Source of the DNA: Nocardia stercoris
GTDB lineage: Bacteria > Actinomycetota > Actinomycetes > Mycobacteriales > Mycobacteriaceae
Assembly: GCF_003696265.1 (NCBI RefSeq)
Contig: NZ_RFFH01000001.1
Coordinates: forward strand, 558,001-622,000
Reading direction: 5' to 3'
DNA length: 64,000 nt
Both the position numbers and the translations under genes were made by a program. The first letter of the stretch is position 1, and every line of letters starts with the position of its first letter. Below the pieces are notes generated by a model. It did no database searches, was not told the origin of the DNA, and was given only the letters and a program-made list of their open reading frames with translations. Positions 17,930 to 26,121 of this stretch are shown piece by piece.

Positions 17930-18376
17930 TTACGACGGTGTGCAGTCCGGGGCGGCGGCGTCCTGCGACAGTGGGCTGCCTACCGGCAAGACGTAGAGCA
18001 CGTCGAGGATCTGGGGGTCGGGGGTCGAGTTGATCTCGATGTGGACGTGGTCGGGGCCGCTGGGTTCGACGATGGCGTCGCCGGGGCCGCCGGTCAGGTC
18101 GCGGGTGCAGGTGTGGTCGAAGTGGTTCATGGTGCCGGCGCGGACGATTCCGTAGAGGGTGCCGTCGTGGTAGTGCCAGCCGGTGGAACCGCCCGGGGCG
18201 ATGGTGATTTCGCGCAGGACGTAGTGGGTGTCGCCGATCGTGGTGTCCGCCAGGACGATTGCGGTCACGCCGGTGGACGGGGTGGCGCTCGCGGGCTGCA
18301 CGGCCAGCGCCGGGACCAGGGCGAGGAGGGTGCCGGCGGCGGCGAGAACCGTGGCGCGGGTGGAGCGGAACGACAT
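17930..18376 (-). CDS. Secreted cupin-domain protein
   Basis: A 148-residue exported small cupin. The first 32 residues are a Sec signal peptide (SFRSTRATVLAAAGTLLALVPALA ... ASA). The mature part has a single cupin barrel. Its metal-type motif GWHYHDGTLYGIVRAG is followed by GDAIVEPSGPDHVHIEINS, so His residues for metal binding are present. Two cysteines (HTC, DCTPS) may form a disulfide. I chose ATG at 18376 for its signal peptide and the AGG 5 bases before it; a GTG at 18427 would put a polar leader ahead of the signal. Its enzymatic activity and ligand are unknown. Confidence 0.72.
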   Translation of the reverse strand: MSFRSTRATVLAAAGTLLALVPALAVQPASATPSTGVTAIVLADTTIGDTHYVLREITIAPGGSTGWHYHDGTLYGIVRAGTMNHFDHTCTRDLTGGPGDAIVEPSGPDHVHIEINSTPDPQILDVLYVLPVGSPLSQDAAAPDCTPS

Positions 18377-18544
18377 GCGGACCTGCTTTCGAATGCGGGG
18401 AACCGGATCGAGCCGGTGTGCGTCCAAACATGATGCAGCCGTTGCGCTGCCGTGCCGCGGTTACAGACGTGCGACACGACGATGGCATTGCACGCGTAGT
18501 ATTCGTGACCTGGGGCGATGCCGCAGTGCCGGAGGAGGGGAATC

Positions 18545-18847
18545 ATGCTGTTCGACCCGGAGTATGTGCTCGGATTCGCGGACCGGATCGAGCCCGCCGC
18601 CGACGCCACCGCCGCCCACGCGCAGGCCGTCACGGCCATCGGATTCGAGGCCGGGCATGCGGGACAGGCGTATTCGGAGCAGGGGGCGAAGCTCGCCGAC
18701 GGTCTCGACGGGATCGTCACCATGCTGCGGGACTGGTCGGCGACCTCGAGCGCCACAGCCGCCGCGCTGCGCACCGCGGTCACGGCGATGACCGGCGTGG
18801 ACGACCGGTTCCGCGGCCGGCTCGACGGCCTGAATTCCGGTCAGTGA
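18545..18847 (+). CDS. EspC-like type VII secretion-associated small protein
   Basis: A 100-residue all-helical protein resembling the EspC/DUF2580 family of ESX-secreted or ESX-associated proteins. It shows LFDPEYVLGFADRIEPAAD, an Ala-rich first helix, and a second helix GIVTMLRDWSATSSATAAALRTAVTAMTGVDDRFRGRL. A very strong ribosome site (GGAGGAGGGG) precedes ATG. It is 18 bases upstream of a large protein with a WxG-like turn and probably forms a helical pair with it, as EspC/EspA or PE/PPE proteins do. No ESX membrane components are nearby, so export would rely on a system encoded elsewhere. Confidence 0.68.
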   Translation: MLFDPEYVLGFADRIEPAADATAAHAQAVTAIGFEAGHAGQAYSEQGAKLADGLDGIVTMLRDWSATSSATAAALRTAVTAMTGVDDRFRGRLDGLNSGQ

Positions 18848-18865
18848 CCGCGATCGGGGGGCGGC

Positions 18866-21289
18866 ATGAGTGAGTACAGCGACGAAGTGGCCGCCCCCAC
18901 GGTCGAACTGCGGCGGTTCCTGCGGGACGACGGCCGCAACGTCTTCGACCGCACGTTCTGGAACGACGCACCGAATCTCGGTGGTACCACGGCGAAAGCG
19001 CTGCTCGCCGGCGCCGAACCGGGCCTGGAATGGTTTCGGCTCGCCCTGATCCGCTACCACCGGGTGTGGGACGTGCTGCGTTCGGAACTGCCCGGATTCG
19101 ACTGCATCGACGTGCCGGCGACATTCATCGGCGGCGTGCCGGTGGTCGGCCTGCGGCTCTCGACCGAGGACCCGGCCGCGGCGTACCGAACGCTGAGCGA
19201 GCTCTACCACCAGCAGGACGGGGTGGACACCGCGAAACTTGCCGAGGTGGCCACCACCCTGGCCGGCGTCGCGGCCGGCACCGAAACCCGTTCCGCGCCT
19301 GCCGATATCACCGCCGATCTCGGCGACATCAAGAACGCGGTACCCGAGGCGTGGACCGGCGACGCGGGCGAATCGGCCCTGGACCACCTGGCCGGTTTCC
19401 ACGCGCACGCCGATACACAGACCCAGTACCTGCAGGCCGTCGCCGCCGCCATGGACTCCCTACCCGAGACGCTGCTCGGTATCGTCCGGGAGAAGGCCCG
19501 GTTCGTCGGCGGCTTCGACAGCCCGCAGTGCCCGGTCGCCGCACACGCCATGCGGCTCACCGGAACCGCGAACGACCCGGTGAGCGTGATCATCACCGTC
19601 GCCACCGGCAAGTCCACCAGCTCCGACCTGGCGGCCGCCGACACCCAGTTGCGCCCCGACATCTTCGACGACCAGCACGTGTCCGCCGCCTGCCGCGAAT
19701 GGCTGTCCGGCCAGTTCGGCCCGGCCGTCCGCGAGGCCGTCAAGTCCTTCGTCTACCAGTGCCGCCTCGCCGACCACTACATCAAGGCCGCCTACCAGCC
19801 GGTCATGGACCTACTGGACGACAAGGACGACCGGAAGTTTCCCCAGCCCCCGGAACAATCGGCACCGACCGCCCCGGGTGACCCGTCCACCGCGGCCCCC
19901 ACCGAACCGGCACCGACCACCGCCGCACCCTCGGCCACCACAACCGCACCCGCGACGAACACCATGTCGCAGTCGAATCCGCTGCAATCGATCGCCTCCA
20001 CCCTGGGACAAGCGGATCAGTCCCTGGCCGCGCTGGGCGGCACAGTGCAGCAGGACCTGCTGGGACTCAGCGGCGGAACCACCACCCAGACGACTAACGG
20101 CACCAAGACAACTGGCAACACCACAACCGGTAAATCGACGCTGGGCCTTCAGCCGACCGGGAACACGGCCGGCAGCCAGACAATCGGCAGCACAACGTCG
20201 GGTAGCCAGCCGACCGGCGGCATGGTGACCGGCGGCGCGGTGCTGTCGTCCGCGGTGATCTCGGCCCTGCTCGCTGCGATCGAATCGCCACTGTCGATCG
20301 AATCACCGCTGTCGATCACCGGCGGCGATCACCCATCGGCCACCCTGACCATCGGCGGCGAGAAGTTCTCTCTCGCACCGGGTGCCGACGGTTCCTTGCT
20401 GGCGACCGTCACAGCCGCCGACGGCAAGTCCCACGAATACCAGCTGTCACTGCACAACGGCATCCCCGTCGTCACCGAAGTCGTTGCGCCACAGGATATT
20501 CCTGGCACCGCCGCGCTGCGCACCGACACACCCGACACCGCAACCGATCCGTCGGCAACCGCCCCCGACAACGCCACAACTCAATCGCCATCTCTGACGA
20601 CACCCGAACCGGGAGAACCTGTTACGGGCCCCATCGACGATCCGTCCGCTCCTGGTTCGTCTCCTGTCACGCCGGGTGATCGTCCGTCGCTTACTGATTC
20701 GTCTCCCGTCACGCCGGGTGATCGTCCGTCGCTTACTGATTCGTCTCCTGTCACGCCGGGTGATGGTCCGTCGCTTACTGATTCGTCTCCTGTCACGCCG
20801 GGTGAAGGTCCGTCCGCTTCTGGTCCGTCGCCTGCCGCGCCGAGCGACGGTCCGTCCGTTACCGACTCGTCCCCTGCAACGCCAGGCGACGGCACGTCCG
20901 GCGCTGCTCCGTCGACGGGGTCGCCTGGTGCCGAGCCGCCGGGTACGGTTACCGGCACCGCGCGACCAGACACCCCGCCGCCCGGCAATGACCCCGGTGC
21001 ACCCATCGGACCGCCGGAAAGTCCTCCGGCCCATCATGATCCCGCGACATCCGCGCCCCCGCAGCCGACCGGTGCGACCCCTGACCCCGGTGCGGTCCTG
21101 GCCCTCGCCGGCCCGATCGACAGCGCCGAACCCGCTCTGCCGCACCAGCCCACCGCCACCCCCTCGCAGCCGACGGCCGCCGCGCCACAGCCGACGGCCG
21201 CCGCGCCACAGCCGACGGCCGCCGCGCCGCAGCCGAACTCCTCCACTCAGTCACCGCGTGGCCCCGCCCTCGACAAGGGCGGCACGTAG
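18866..21289 (+). CDS. Large repeat-rich type VII secretion-associated protein
   Basis: An 807-residue two-part protein. Residues 1-320 are helical. A WTGDAGESALDHL turn near residue 163 and helices on both sides recall the WXG100/PPE-type fold of ESX substrates. Residues 325-807 are low-complexity Pro/Thr/Ser/Gly/Ala: first a Thr-Gly-Asn stretch, then a small beta-like segment (SATLTIGGEKFSLAPGADGSLLATV), then four near-perfect 14-residue repeats (SSPVTPGDxPSLTD), then QPTAAAP repeats. This resembles a surface protein with a stalk. No membrane anchor is visible. It is coupled to a third gene by a TAGTG overlap. Repeat-region codons end in T far more often than the rest, suggesting recent array growth. 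Confidence 0.62.
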   Translation: MSEYSDEVAAPTVELRRFLRDDGRNVFDRTFWNDAPNLGGTTAKALLAGAEPGLEWFRLALIRYHRVWDVLRSELPGFDCIDVPATFIGGVPVVGLRLSTEDPAAAYRTLSELYHQQDGVDTAKLAEVATTLAGVAAGTETRSAPADITADLGDIKNAVPEAWTGDAGESALDHLAGFHAHADTQTQYLQAVAAAMDSLPETLLGIVREKARFVGGFDSPQCPVAAHAMRLTGTANDPVSVIITVATGKSTSSDLAAADTQLRPDIFDDQHVSAACREWLSGQFGPAVREAVKSFVYQCRLADHYIKAAYQPVMDLLDDKDDRKFPQPPEQSAPTAPGDPSTAAPTEPAPTTAAPSATTTAPATNTMSQSNPLQSIASTLGQADQSLAALGGTVQQDLLGLSGGTTTQTTNGTKTTGNTTTGKSTLGLQPTGNTAGSQTIGSTTSGSQPTGGMVTGGAVLSSAVISALLAAIESPLSIESPLSITGGDHPSATLTIGGEKFSLAPGADGSLLATVTAADGKSHEYQLSLHNGIPVVTEVVAPQDIPGTAALRTDTPDTATDPSATAPDNATTQSPSLTTPEPGEPVTGPIDDPSAPGSSPVTPGDRPSLTDSSPVTPGDRPSLTDSSPVTPGDGPSLTDSSPVTPGEGPSASGPSPAAPSDGPSVTDSSPATPGDGTSGAAPSTGSPGAEPPGTVTGTARPDTPPPGNDPGAPIGPPESPPAHHDPATSAPPQPTGATPDPGAVLALAGPIDSAEPALPHQPTATPSQPTAAAPQPTAAAPQPTAAAPQPNSSTQSPRGPALDKGGT
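20657..20824 (+). repeat. 42-base tandem repeat (4 copies) inside the large ESX-type protein
   Basis: Four near-identical 42-base units start at 20657, 20699, 20741 and 20783, each encoding SSPVTPGDxPSLTD or a close variant. Degenerate units continue to about 20908. The period is a multiple of three, so copy-number change keeps the frame. Confidence 0.9.
21167..21229 (+). repeat. 21-base tandem repeat encoding QPTAAAP
   Basis: Three exact or near-exact 21-base units start at 21167, 21188 and 21209, followed by a partial fourth. Each encodes QPTAAAP near the C-terminus of the large repeat-rich protein. Confidence 0.88.
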
Positions 21290-21630
21290 TGGACTACCGA
21301 GCCGAAATGGCCCGCATCCTGGCCGATTACACCGCGGCGTCCCGCGGCGTACTGGAACACCTGACCGAGATCGACGCGAAAACCACCCGCGCCGGCGGCT
21401 CGGTATTCGACCGACCGCACACCGAGCCGGAGCTCGATCGGCCCGAAACTCCACCGGAGCGTGCGGCGCGGGAGGCTCGTGCGGAACGCGACCGGCAGGC
21501 CCGAACAGCCACGCATCCGAGGCGGTACCCGGCGCACGGCCGCGAAGAGGTCGTCTACCCATCGGACTGGACCGACGTCGATCGCGCCCGAGACGAGGAT
21601 GACGGCCCGCCGCCCTCCTGGGTGAGTTAG
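21289..21630 (+). CDS. Small hydrophilic protein of the ESX-type cluster
   Basis: A 113-residue protein I do not recognise. GTG at 21289 overlaps the preceding TAG by one base, so it is translationally coupled to the large repeat-rich protein. The first 40 residues form a likely helix (RAEMARILADYTAASRGVLEHLTEIDAKTT). The rest is Arg/Glu/Pro-rich and probably disordered. Placement third in the cluster, and a short N-terminal helix like those of YbaB/EspB-type accessory proteins, suggest a cytoplasmic partner or chaperone of the exported pair, but that is inference only. Confidence 0.55.
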   Translation: MDYRAEMARILADYTAASRGVLEHLTEIDAKTTRAGGSVFDRPHTEPELDRPETPPERAAREARAERDRQARTATHPRRYPAHGREEVVYPSDWTDVDRARDEDDGPPPSWVS

Positions 21631-21674
21631 CGACCGAGAACGGCCGGGTCCCACCGGAACTTCCATCGAAAAAC

Positions 21675-21688
21675 TGCAATACGTTCTA
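21675..21688. promoter_or_regulatory. KstR-like operator (one mismatch) before an SDR gene
   Basis: TGCAATACGTTCTA fits TNNAACNNGTTNNA except for T in place of C in the left half. It is followed by GTGTT, so GTTCTAGTGT is shared exactly with the box before the hydrolase at 16.9 kb. It lies 35 bases upstream of the SDR start. Confidence 0.45.
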
Positions 21689-21722
21689 GTGTTGGCCTTC
21701 ACTCGTCAGACGGAGGCACACC

Positions 21723-22463
21723 ATGACCGACTCTTCTCCCTCCTTCACCGATCGGCGCGTCATCGTCACCGGCGCTTCCGGTGGCGTCGGCGGCACACTC
21801 GTGCGGCTGTTCCGCGACGCCGGCGCACAGGTGATCGGGACCGATGTCGTGCCGGGGGAGGGCGTTGTGGCGTGCGATCTGCGCGACGAGAACGCCATCA
21901 CGGACTTCGCCGGGCAGGCGGTCGCCGATCTCGGTGGCCTCGACATTCTGTGCAACGTGGCCGGCGTCCAGCATTTCGCCCGGCTGGGCGATATCACGGC
22001 AGCCGAACTCCGCCTGCATACCGATGTCAATCTGGTGGCGCCGATGCTGCTCACGCAGGCGGTCGCGCCGGCGCTGGTCGCGTCGGCTGCCGCCGGGCGC
22101 GGTGGGAACGTCGTGACGATCGCGTCGATCTCGGCGACGTTCGCGCAGCCGTACAACTCCGTCTACTGCGCGAGTAAGGCCGGGGTGCTGCTCGGTATGC
22201 GGTCGCTGGCCATCGAACTGGCCCAGCAGCGCGTGCGCGTCAACTGTGTCTCGCCCGGGGGAATCGAAACCCCGATGCCGCACAACGCCGCTCGGGCACT
22301 GCCCGCCGACATCGACTGGAGCCTGCTCATGAAATCGACGAGCGCATTCCCCGGCTTCATGCCGCCGGCCGACGTCTGCGACGCGGTGCTGTTCCTCGCC
22401 TCCGACGCCGCGAAGTCCATCACCGGTACCAACCTCGTCGTCGACCGCGGCGTCGTGTTCTGA
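21723..22463 (+). CDS. Short-chain dehydrogenase/reductase
   Basis: A 246-residue classical SDR. It has the cofactor loop TGASGGVGG near residues 18-26, then DVVPGEGVVACDLRDE, and NVAG. The catalytic Ser lies in SISATFAQPYNSVYCASKAG, with Tyr and Lys in YCASK. The C-terminus ends with ITGTNLVVDRGVVF, normal for the family. An acidic residue after the second strand favours NAD(H). The ATG at 21723 has GGAGG 7 bases upstream. The KstR-like half-perfect palindrome upstream suggests a role in sterol or ring catabolism, but the substrate cannot be read from sequence. Confidence 0.88.
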   Translation: MTDSSPSFTDRRVIVTGASGGVGGTLVRLFRDAGAQVIGTDVVPGEGVVACDLRDENAITDFAGQAVADLGGLDILCNVAGVQHFARLGDITAAELRLHTDVNLVAPMLLTQAVAPALVASAAAGRGGNVVTIASISATFAQPYNSVYCASKAGVLLGMRSLAIELAQQRVRVNCVSPGGIETPMPHNAARALPADIDWSLLMKSTSAFPGFMPPADVCDAVLFLASDAAKSITGTNLVVDRGVVF

Positions 22464-22471
22464 CGGTCGGG

Positions 22472-22493
22472 TTGTTGACCTCGAGGTCCACAA
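22472..22493. promoter_or_regulatory. Palindromic operator before the TetR gene
   Basis: A 22-base near-perfect palindrome built on TTGT-x-GACCT/AGGTC-x-ACAA lies 18 bases upstream of the TetR start. The same 22-base pattern recurs at 23126-23147 before the SDR, so it is very probably the operator of this TetR protein. Confidence 0.72.
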
Positions 22494-22510
22494 CTCGTTA
22501 GTCTCGAATC

Positions 22511-23086
22511 GTGGGCAGGCCCAGGAACTTCGATCCGGACTCGGTCGTGGACCGCGCGCTGGAGGTGTTCTGGACGCACGGCTACGCCGGTACCTCGCCG
22601 GCGCGGCTGGCGGCGGCCACCGGGGTCGGCAAGGGCAGTCTGTATCACCAGTACGGCAGCAAGCGGAAACTGTTCGAGCTGGTGCTCGCGCGGTACGACG
22701 AGATCGGGCGGGAGCGGGTACAGCACTGCCTGGCCGCGCCGGGCGACGCGCGGGAAGTGATCCGGGAGTTCCTGTACGCGCTGGCGGATTCCGATTTGGC
22801 GCAGCCGATTCGGCGCGGGTGCCTGGTGGTGAACGTGTCGGTCGAGCTGGCGCCGCACGACCCGGAGATCGCCGCGGCCGCGCACCGGATGCAGGGGCAC
22901 ACCGTCGCGGCCCTGCAGCAGCGGATCGAGCAGGGGCAGCGCGCCGGTGAGATCCGGGCCGACCTCGACGCGGCGGACCACGCCAAGTTCCTCATGAATA
23001 CCGTTGCGGGCCTGCGCATCACCGCCAAGACCTACGACGCCGAATCACTGCATCGGATCGCCGACATCGCAGTAGCCACCCTCTGA
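22511..23086 (+). CDS. TetR-family repressor
   Basis: A 191-residue TetR/AcrR regulator. The N-terminal DNA-binding domain is standard (RALEVFWTHGYAGTSPARLAAATGVGKGSLYHQYGSKRKLFELVLARY), with its helix-turn-helix at residues 30-52. The ligand-binding part has RRGCLVVNVSVELAPHDPEIA, as in the YcdC/NemR-like subgroup. That subgroup often has a reactive Cys; here the Cys of RRGCLV is a candidate sensor of electrophiles. It starts with GTG at 22511. The shared palindrome before this gene and before the following SDR indicates autorepression plus control of the SDR. Confidence 0.9.
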   Translation: MGRPRNFDPDSVVDRALEVFWTHGYAGTSPARLAAATGVGKGSLYHQYGSKRKLFELVLARYDEIGRERVQHCLAAPGDAREVIREFLYALADSDLAQPIRRGCLVVNVSVELAPHDPEIAAAAHRMQGHTVAALQQRIEQGQRAGEIRADLDAADHAKFLMNTVAGLRITAKTYDAESLHRIADIAVATL

Positions 23087-23125
23087 CCTTCGGGCCGCCG
23101 CCCCGGCGGCCTTCTCGTACCCTCA

Positions 23126-23147
23126 TTGTTGACCTTCAGGTCAAGAA
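23126..23147. promoter_or_regulatory. Palindromic operator before the TetR-linked SDR
   Basis: TTGTTGACCTTCAGGTCAAG and the next two bases repeat the palindrome found before the TetR gene (16 or more of 22 positions identical). It ends 9 bases before the SDR start and overlaps the ribosome site, so bound repressor would block expression. Confidence 0.72.
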
Positions 23148-23156
23148 AGGTAGCTC

Positions 23157-23945
23157 ATGGACCTCGGACTCACCGGGAAGACCGCCCTCGTCACCGGAGC
23201 CGGCCGCGGCATCGGCCTGGCCGTCGCGCAGGCACTCACCGCGGAGGGCGTGCGCGTCGTCGGCGCCGCGCGGACCGTCACTCCCGAGCTGGAAAAAGCC
23301 AGCGTCGCAAGTGTTTCCGTCGACCTGTCGACCGCCGCGGGCGCGACCGGCGTGGTGAGCTCGGCACTGGAAGAGCTGGGTGCCATCGACATCCTGATCA
23401 ACAACGTCGGCGCGGGCGACGTCGACAAGATGGTGCTCGGTGGTTTCCTCGACATCCCCGACGAACAGTGGGCAACCCTGTTCGACCTCAACCTGTTCAG
23501 CGCGGTCCGCACCACCCGCGCCGCCCTGCCCAGCCTGCTGGAACGGCGCGGCTCGATCGTCAACATCTCCTCGATCAACGCCCACGTCCCGGCCACCGGC
23601 CCAGTCGGCTACAGCGAGGCCAAGGCCGCGCTGAAAACCTTCTCCAAGCGCCTCAGCGAGGAATTCGGCCCGTCCGGCCTGCGGGTGAACACCGTTTCAC
23701 CCGGCGTCGTCGGTTCCCCACTGTGGCGCGGGGAGAACAGCTTCGGCGCCAAGGTCGCCGCCGCCAACGGCGCCGCCCACCAGGACTTCCTGGCCGCCAT
23801 CCCGGAACTGTTCTCGATCGCCACCCGCCGGATCACCGAACCGGAGGAGATCGCCGCCCTGGTCACCTTCCTGGTCTCCGACAAGGCAACCAACATCACC
23901 GGCGCGGATTACGTCCTGGACGGGGGAACACTGAAGAACAGCTGA
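23157..23945 (+). CDS. Short-chain dehydrogenase/reductase controlled by TetR
   Basis: A 262-residue classical SDR. It shows TGAGRGIGLAVAQAL, NNVGAGD, catalytic Ser in INISSINAHVP with Tyr/Lys in GYSEAKAALK, and the C-terminal ITGADYVLDGG. Arg in GAARTV after the second strand suggests NADP(H). ATG at 23157 has AAAGG 7 bases upstream. It follows the TetR gene and shares its operator. If the regulator senses reactive carbonyls through its Cys, this enzyme would be the detoxifying reductase; the substrate is otherwise unknown. Confidence 0.9.
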   Translation: MDLGLTGKTALVTGAGRGIGLAVAQALTAEGVRVVGAARTVTPELEKASVASVSVDLSTAAGATGVVSSALEELGAIDILINNVGAGDVDKMVLGGFLDIPDEQWATLFDLNLFSAVRTTRAALPSLLERRGSIVNISSINAHVPATGPVGYSEAKAALKTFSKRLSEEFGPSGLRVNTVSPGVVGSPLWRGENSFGAKVAAANGAAHQDFLAAIPELFSIATRRITEPEEIAALVTFLVSDKATNITGADYVLDGGTLKNS

Positions 23946-24042
23946 CCCGGTGACGGCCGGCCCGCACTGCGCAGCCCGCTCCGCCGTGCGGCTCGGCCGT
24001 CCCATCGCCGCGTGGCTGTGCCATCGTGTGCAGGCCGGAGTG

Positions 24043-25773
24043 TCACCCTGGCAGCGGGATGAATTCGACCTCGGCGCCGTCGGTGAGTCCCGGCGGGACG
24101 ATCACCAGTCCGTCCCGATTCAGAAGTGCCGCAAGGTGTGCCGTGCGGACCTGTGGATCGCCGACCCATCCGTCGTCCACCGCGTGCACCGGGACGATCC
24201 GCGGCACCTGCTCGCTGACCGTCCCGGCGTTGCGGAGTGCGACGGTCCGGCGCCGGGTGGGCAGTCGCGCGGTCAGGCCGTCGACCAGCGCGGGGCCCAG
24301 GGCCAGGAGTGTCGCGACCGCCGCGTACGGATTTCCGGGCAGCCCGAGAACAGCTGTGCCGCTGCGTGTTTCGGCGATGATCGTGGAACCGCCGGGCCGC
24401 ATCCGCAAGCGCTGGACCAGCAGCCGGGCTCCGGTACGGTCCAGGGCGTCACGGAGCTGATCGGCCGCACCACCACCCGTCGCGCCCACGATCACGATCA
24501 GATCGCAATCGGCTGCCGCGGACAGTAATTCGTCGAACGCGCCCGCGGTGTCGCGCAGATGCACGCGCTCCACCGCGGAGATCCCCAGCGCCGCGGCCAG
24601 AATCGGCAGCACCGGCCCGATCGAGTCCCGGGTCTGGCCCGGATGCAGCGGGCCCTCGCCGCGAATCTCGTCGCCGGTCATGACGATTCGGGCCCGGATC
24701 GGTCCACGCACGCGCACCGAACCCACCTCGGCGGCCGCGGCGACCGAGACCACGGCGGCGGTCACCGGCGTGCCCGCCGGTGCGATCTCGTCGCCCGGCA
24801 GCCAGTCCTCGCCGCGCCGGCGCACGTCCTCCCGCTCGGGAGTATCCGGAAGCTGGTGCAGCAGTTCATCTTCGATGCGGGAGAACTCGTCGCGCAGCAC
24901 CCGCTCGGTGCCTTCGGGCACATGCGCGCCGGTCGCGATCCGGACCGCCTCGCCGGGCAGCAGCCCGATCGGGCGCTCGCCGCCCGCGAAGCCCACATCA
25001 CGCCGCAGCCGCCACGGCGACGGACCCGACACCGCGTATCCGTCCATCGCCGAGACGTCGAAGCGGGGCAGCGCCTCCGCCGCGACCAGCGGCTCCGCGA
25101 GCACCCCGCCGAGCGCCGAGCGAACATTCGTTTCCCGATCCGGAACCGGAGTCAGGGTGCGGCGCACCAGGTTCCGGGCCTCGTCCAGCTCGACCGGTGC
25201 GGCCTGTGCGCGCGCCCGGCGCACCTCGTCGGGAGTGTCGCAGTCGGTGACACCGCCCACCGGAACCATCAGGGTGTCCGCCGGAACCAGCGCCTTCATC
25301 GGCTGATTGACCAGGGTGTCGAGACTGTCCACCGCGTCCCGCAACGCCGTGGCCCGCCACGCGCCGACCAGATACTGCGGCCGGCCCGCCTCGTCGGCCG
25401 CGAACACCGCGTCGACGCCGGACGCGGTCGCCTGCGCCACCAGATCGTCGACCGCGGCGGCGGTCAGGAACGGCAGATCGGCCGCCAGCACCACCACCAG
25501 GCCGGCCGGGAAATCGCAGTCGGCCAGCGCGCGCAACCCCGACGCCACCGCCGCCACCGGACCGGCACCCGCCGGGATCTCCTGCACCTGGCGGATAGCG
25601 GAATTCAGCTCCGGCCGGCGCGGCCCGACCACGACGGTGCGCGCGCACGAGGCCACCGCCGCGAGCGCCGACTCCAGCATCGACTGCCCGCCGACCACCA
25701 GCCCCGGCTTGTCCACTCCACCCATGCGAGTCGCGCGGCCGCCGGCCAGCACGATGGCGTCGACGGTACTCAC
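24043..25773 (-). CDS. MobA-MoeA fusion for molybdenum cofactor synthesis
   Basis: A 576-residue two-domain protein. Residues 1-190 are a MobA-like guanylyltransferase with LAGGRATRMGGVDKP, ADLPFL and GGVTDCDTPDE. Residues 195-576 are a MoeA-like molybdotransferase with DVSAMDGYAV, ATGAHVPEGTERV and LGLPGNPYAAVATL. The MoeA motif normally written GGVS-x-GxxD reads VGATGGGAADQLRDAL, so the nucleotide-gripping loop is altered. Together the domains would insert Mo into molybdopterin and add GMP, giving the MGD form that NarG needs. It starts with GTG at 25773. Separate genes are the rule; fused forms occur in some actinobacteria. Confidence 0.85.
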   Translation of the reverse strand: MSTVDAIVLAGGRATRMGGVDKPGLVVGGQSMLESALAAVASCARTVVVGPRRPELNSAIRQVQEIPAGAGPVAAVASGLRALADCDFPAGLVVVLAADLPFLTAAAVDDLVAQATASGVDAVFAADEAGRPQYLVGAWRATALRDAVDSLDTLVNQPMKALVPADTLMVPVGGVTDCDTPDEVRRARAQAAPVELDEARNLVRRTLTPVPDRETNVRSALGGVLAEPLVAAEALPRFDVSAMDGYAVSGPSPWRLRRDVGFAGGERPIGLLPGEAVRIATGAHVPEGTERVLRDEFSRIEDELLHQLPDTPEREDVRRRGEDWLPGDEIAPAGTPVTAAVVSVAAAAEVGSVRVRGPIRARIVMTGDEIRGEGPLHPGQTRDSIGPVLPILAAALGISAVERVHLRDTAGAFDELLSAAADCDLIVIVGATGGGAADQLRDALDRTGARLLVQRLRMRPGGSTIIAETRSGTAVLGLPGNPYAAVATLLALGPALVDGLTARLPTRRRTVALRNAGTVSEQVPRIVPVHAVDDGWVGDPQVRTAHLAALLNRDGLVIVPPGLTDGAEVEFIPLPG

Positions 25774-25818
25774 CCGCGGATCGCCGCCCGATAGATCATG
25801 TTCGCCGATCGTAGTGGG

Positions 25819-26121
25819 TCACCGGACACCGAATCGATGGCGCGCCGTCGCCAGGTCGACGCGGTCACCGCGGATGGGCGCCCCCTCGGCGGCCAACGCC
25901 GCGAGCTGGCGTCCGGCCTTGTGCGGTGCCGGTGTCCCGTCGGCACGCAACACCCGATGCCACGGCAGATCCGCCCCGTCGGTCCGCAGGATCCAGCCCA
26001 CGGTGCGTGGTGTCGACAGTCCCGCTGCTGCCGCGATATCGCCGTAGGTGGCGACTTTGCCCGGCGGGATGGCGGCGACCAGCGCGCGCACGTGCTCGAT
26101 CTGGTCATCGGTGGTCCGCAT
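25819..26121 (-). CDS. Alkyltransferase-like (ATL) DNA repair protein
   Basis: A 100-residue protein with the C-terminal DNA-binding fold of O6-alkylguanine-DNA alkyltransferases (IPPGKVATYGDIAAAAGLS ... RTVGWILR). The catalytic PCHR is PWHR here, with Trp in place of the acceptor cysteine. That is the defining change of ATL proteins: they flip out and bind alkylguanine without removing it and flag the lesion for nucleotide excision repair. Length is typical. It starts directly after the stop of the neighbouring hydrolase (no gap), so they are probably one transcript. Confidence 0.93.
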   Translation of the reverse strand: MRTTDDQIEHVRALVAAIPPGKVATYGDIAAAAGLSTPRTVGWILRTDGADLPWHRVLRADGTPAPHKAGRQLAALAAEGAPIRGDRVDLATARHRFGVR

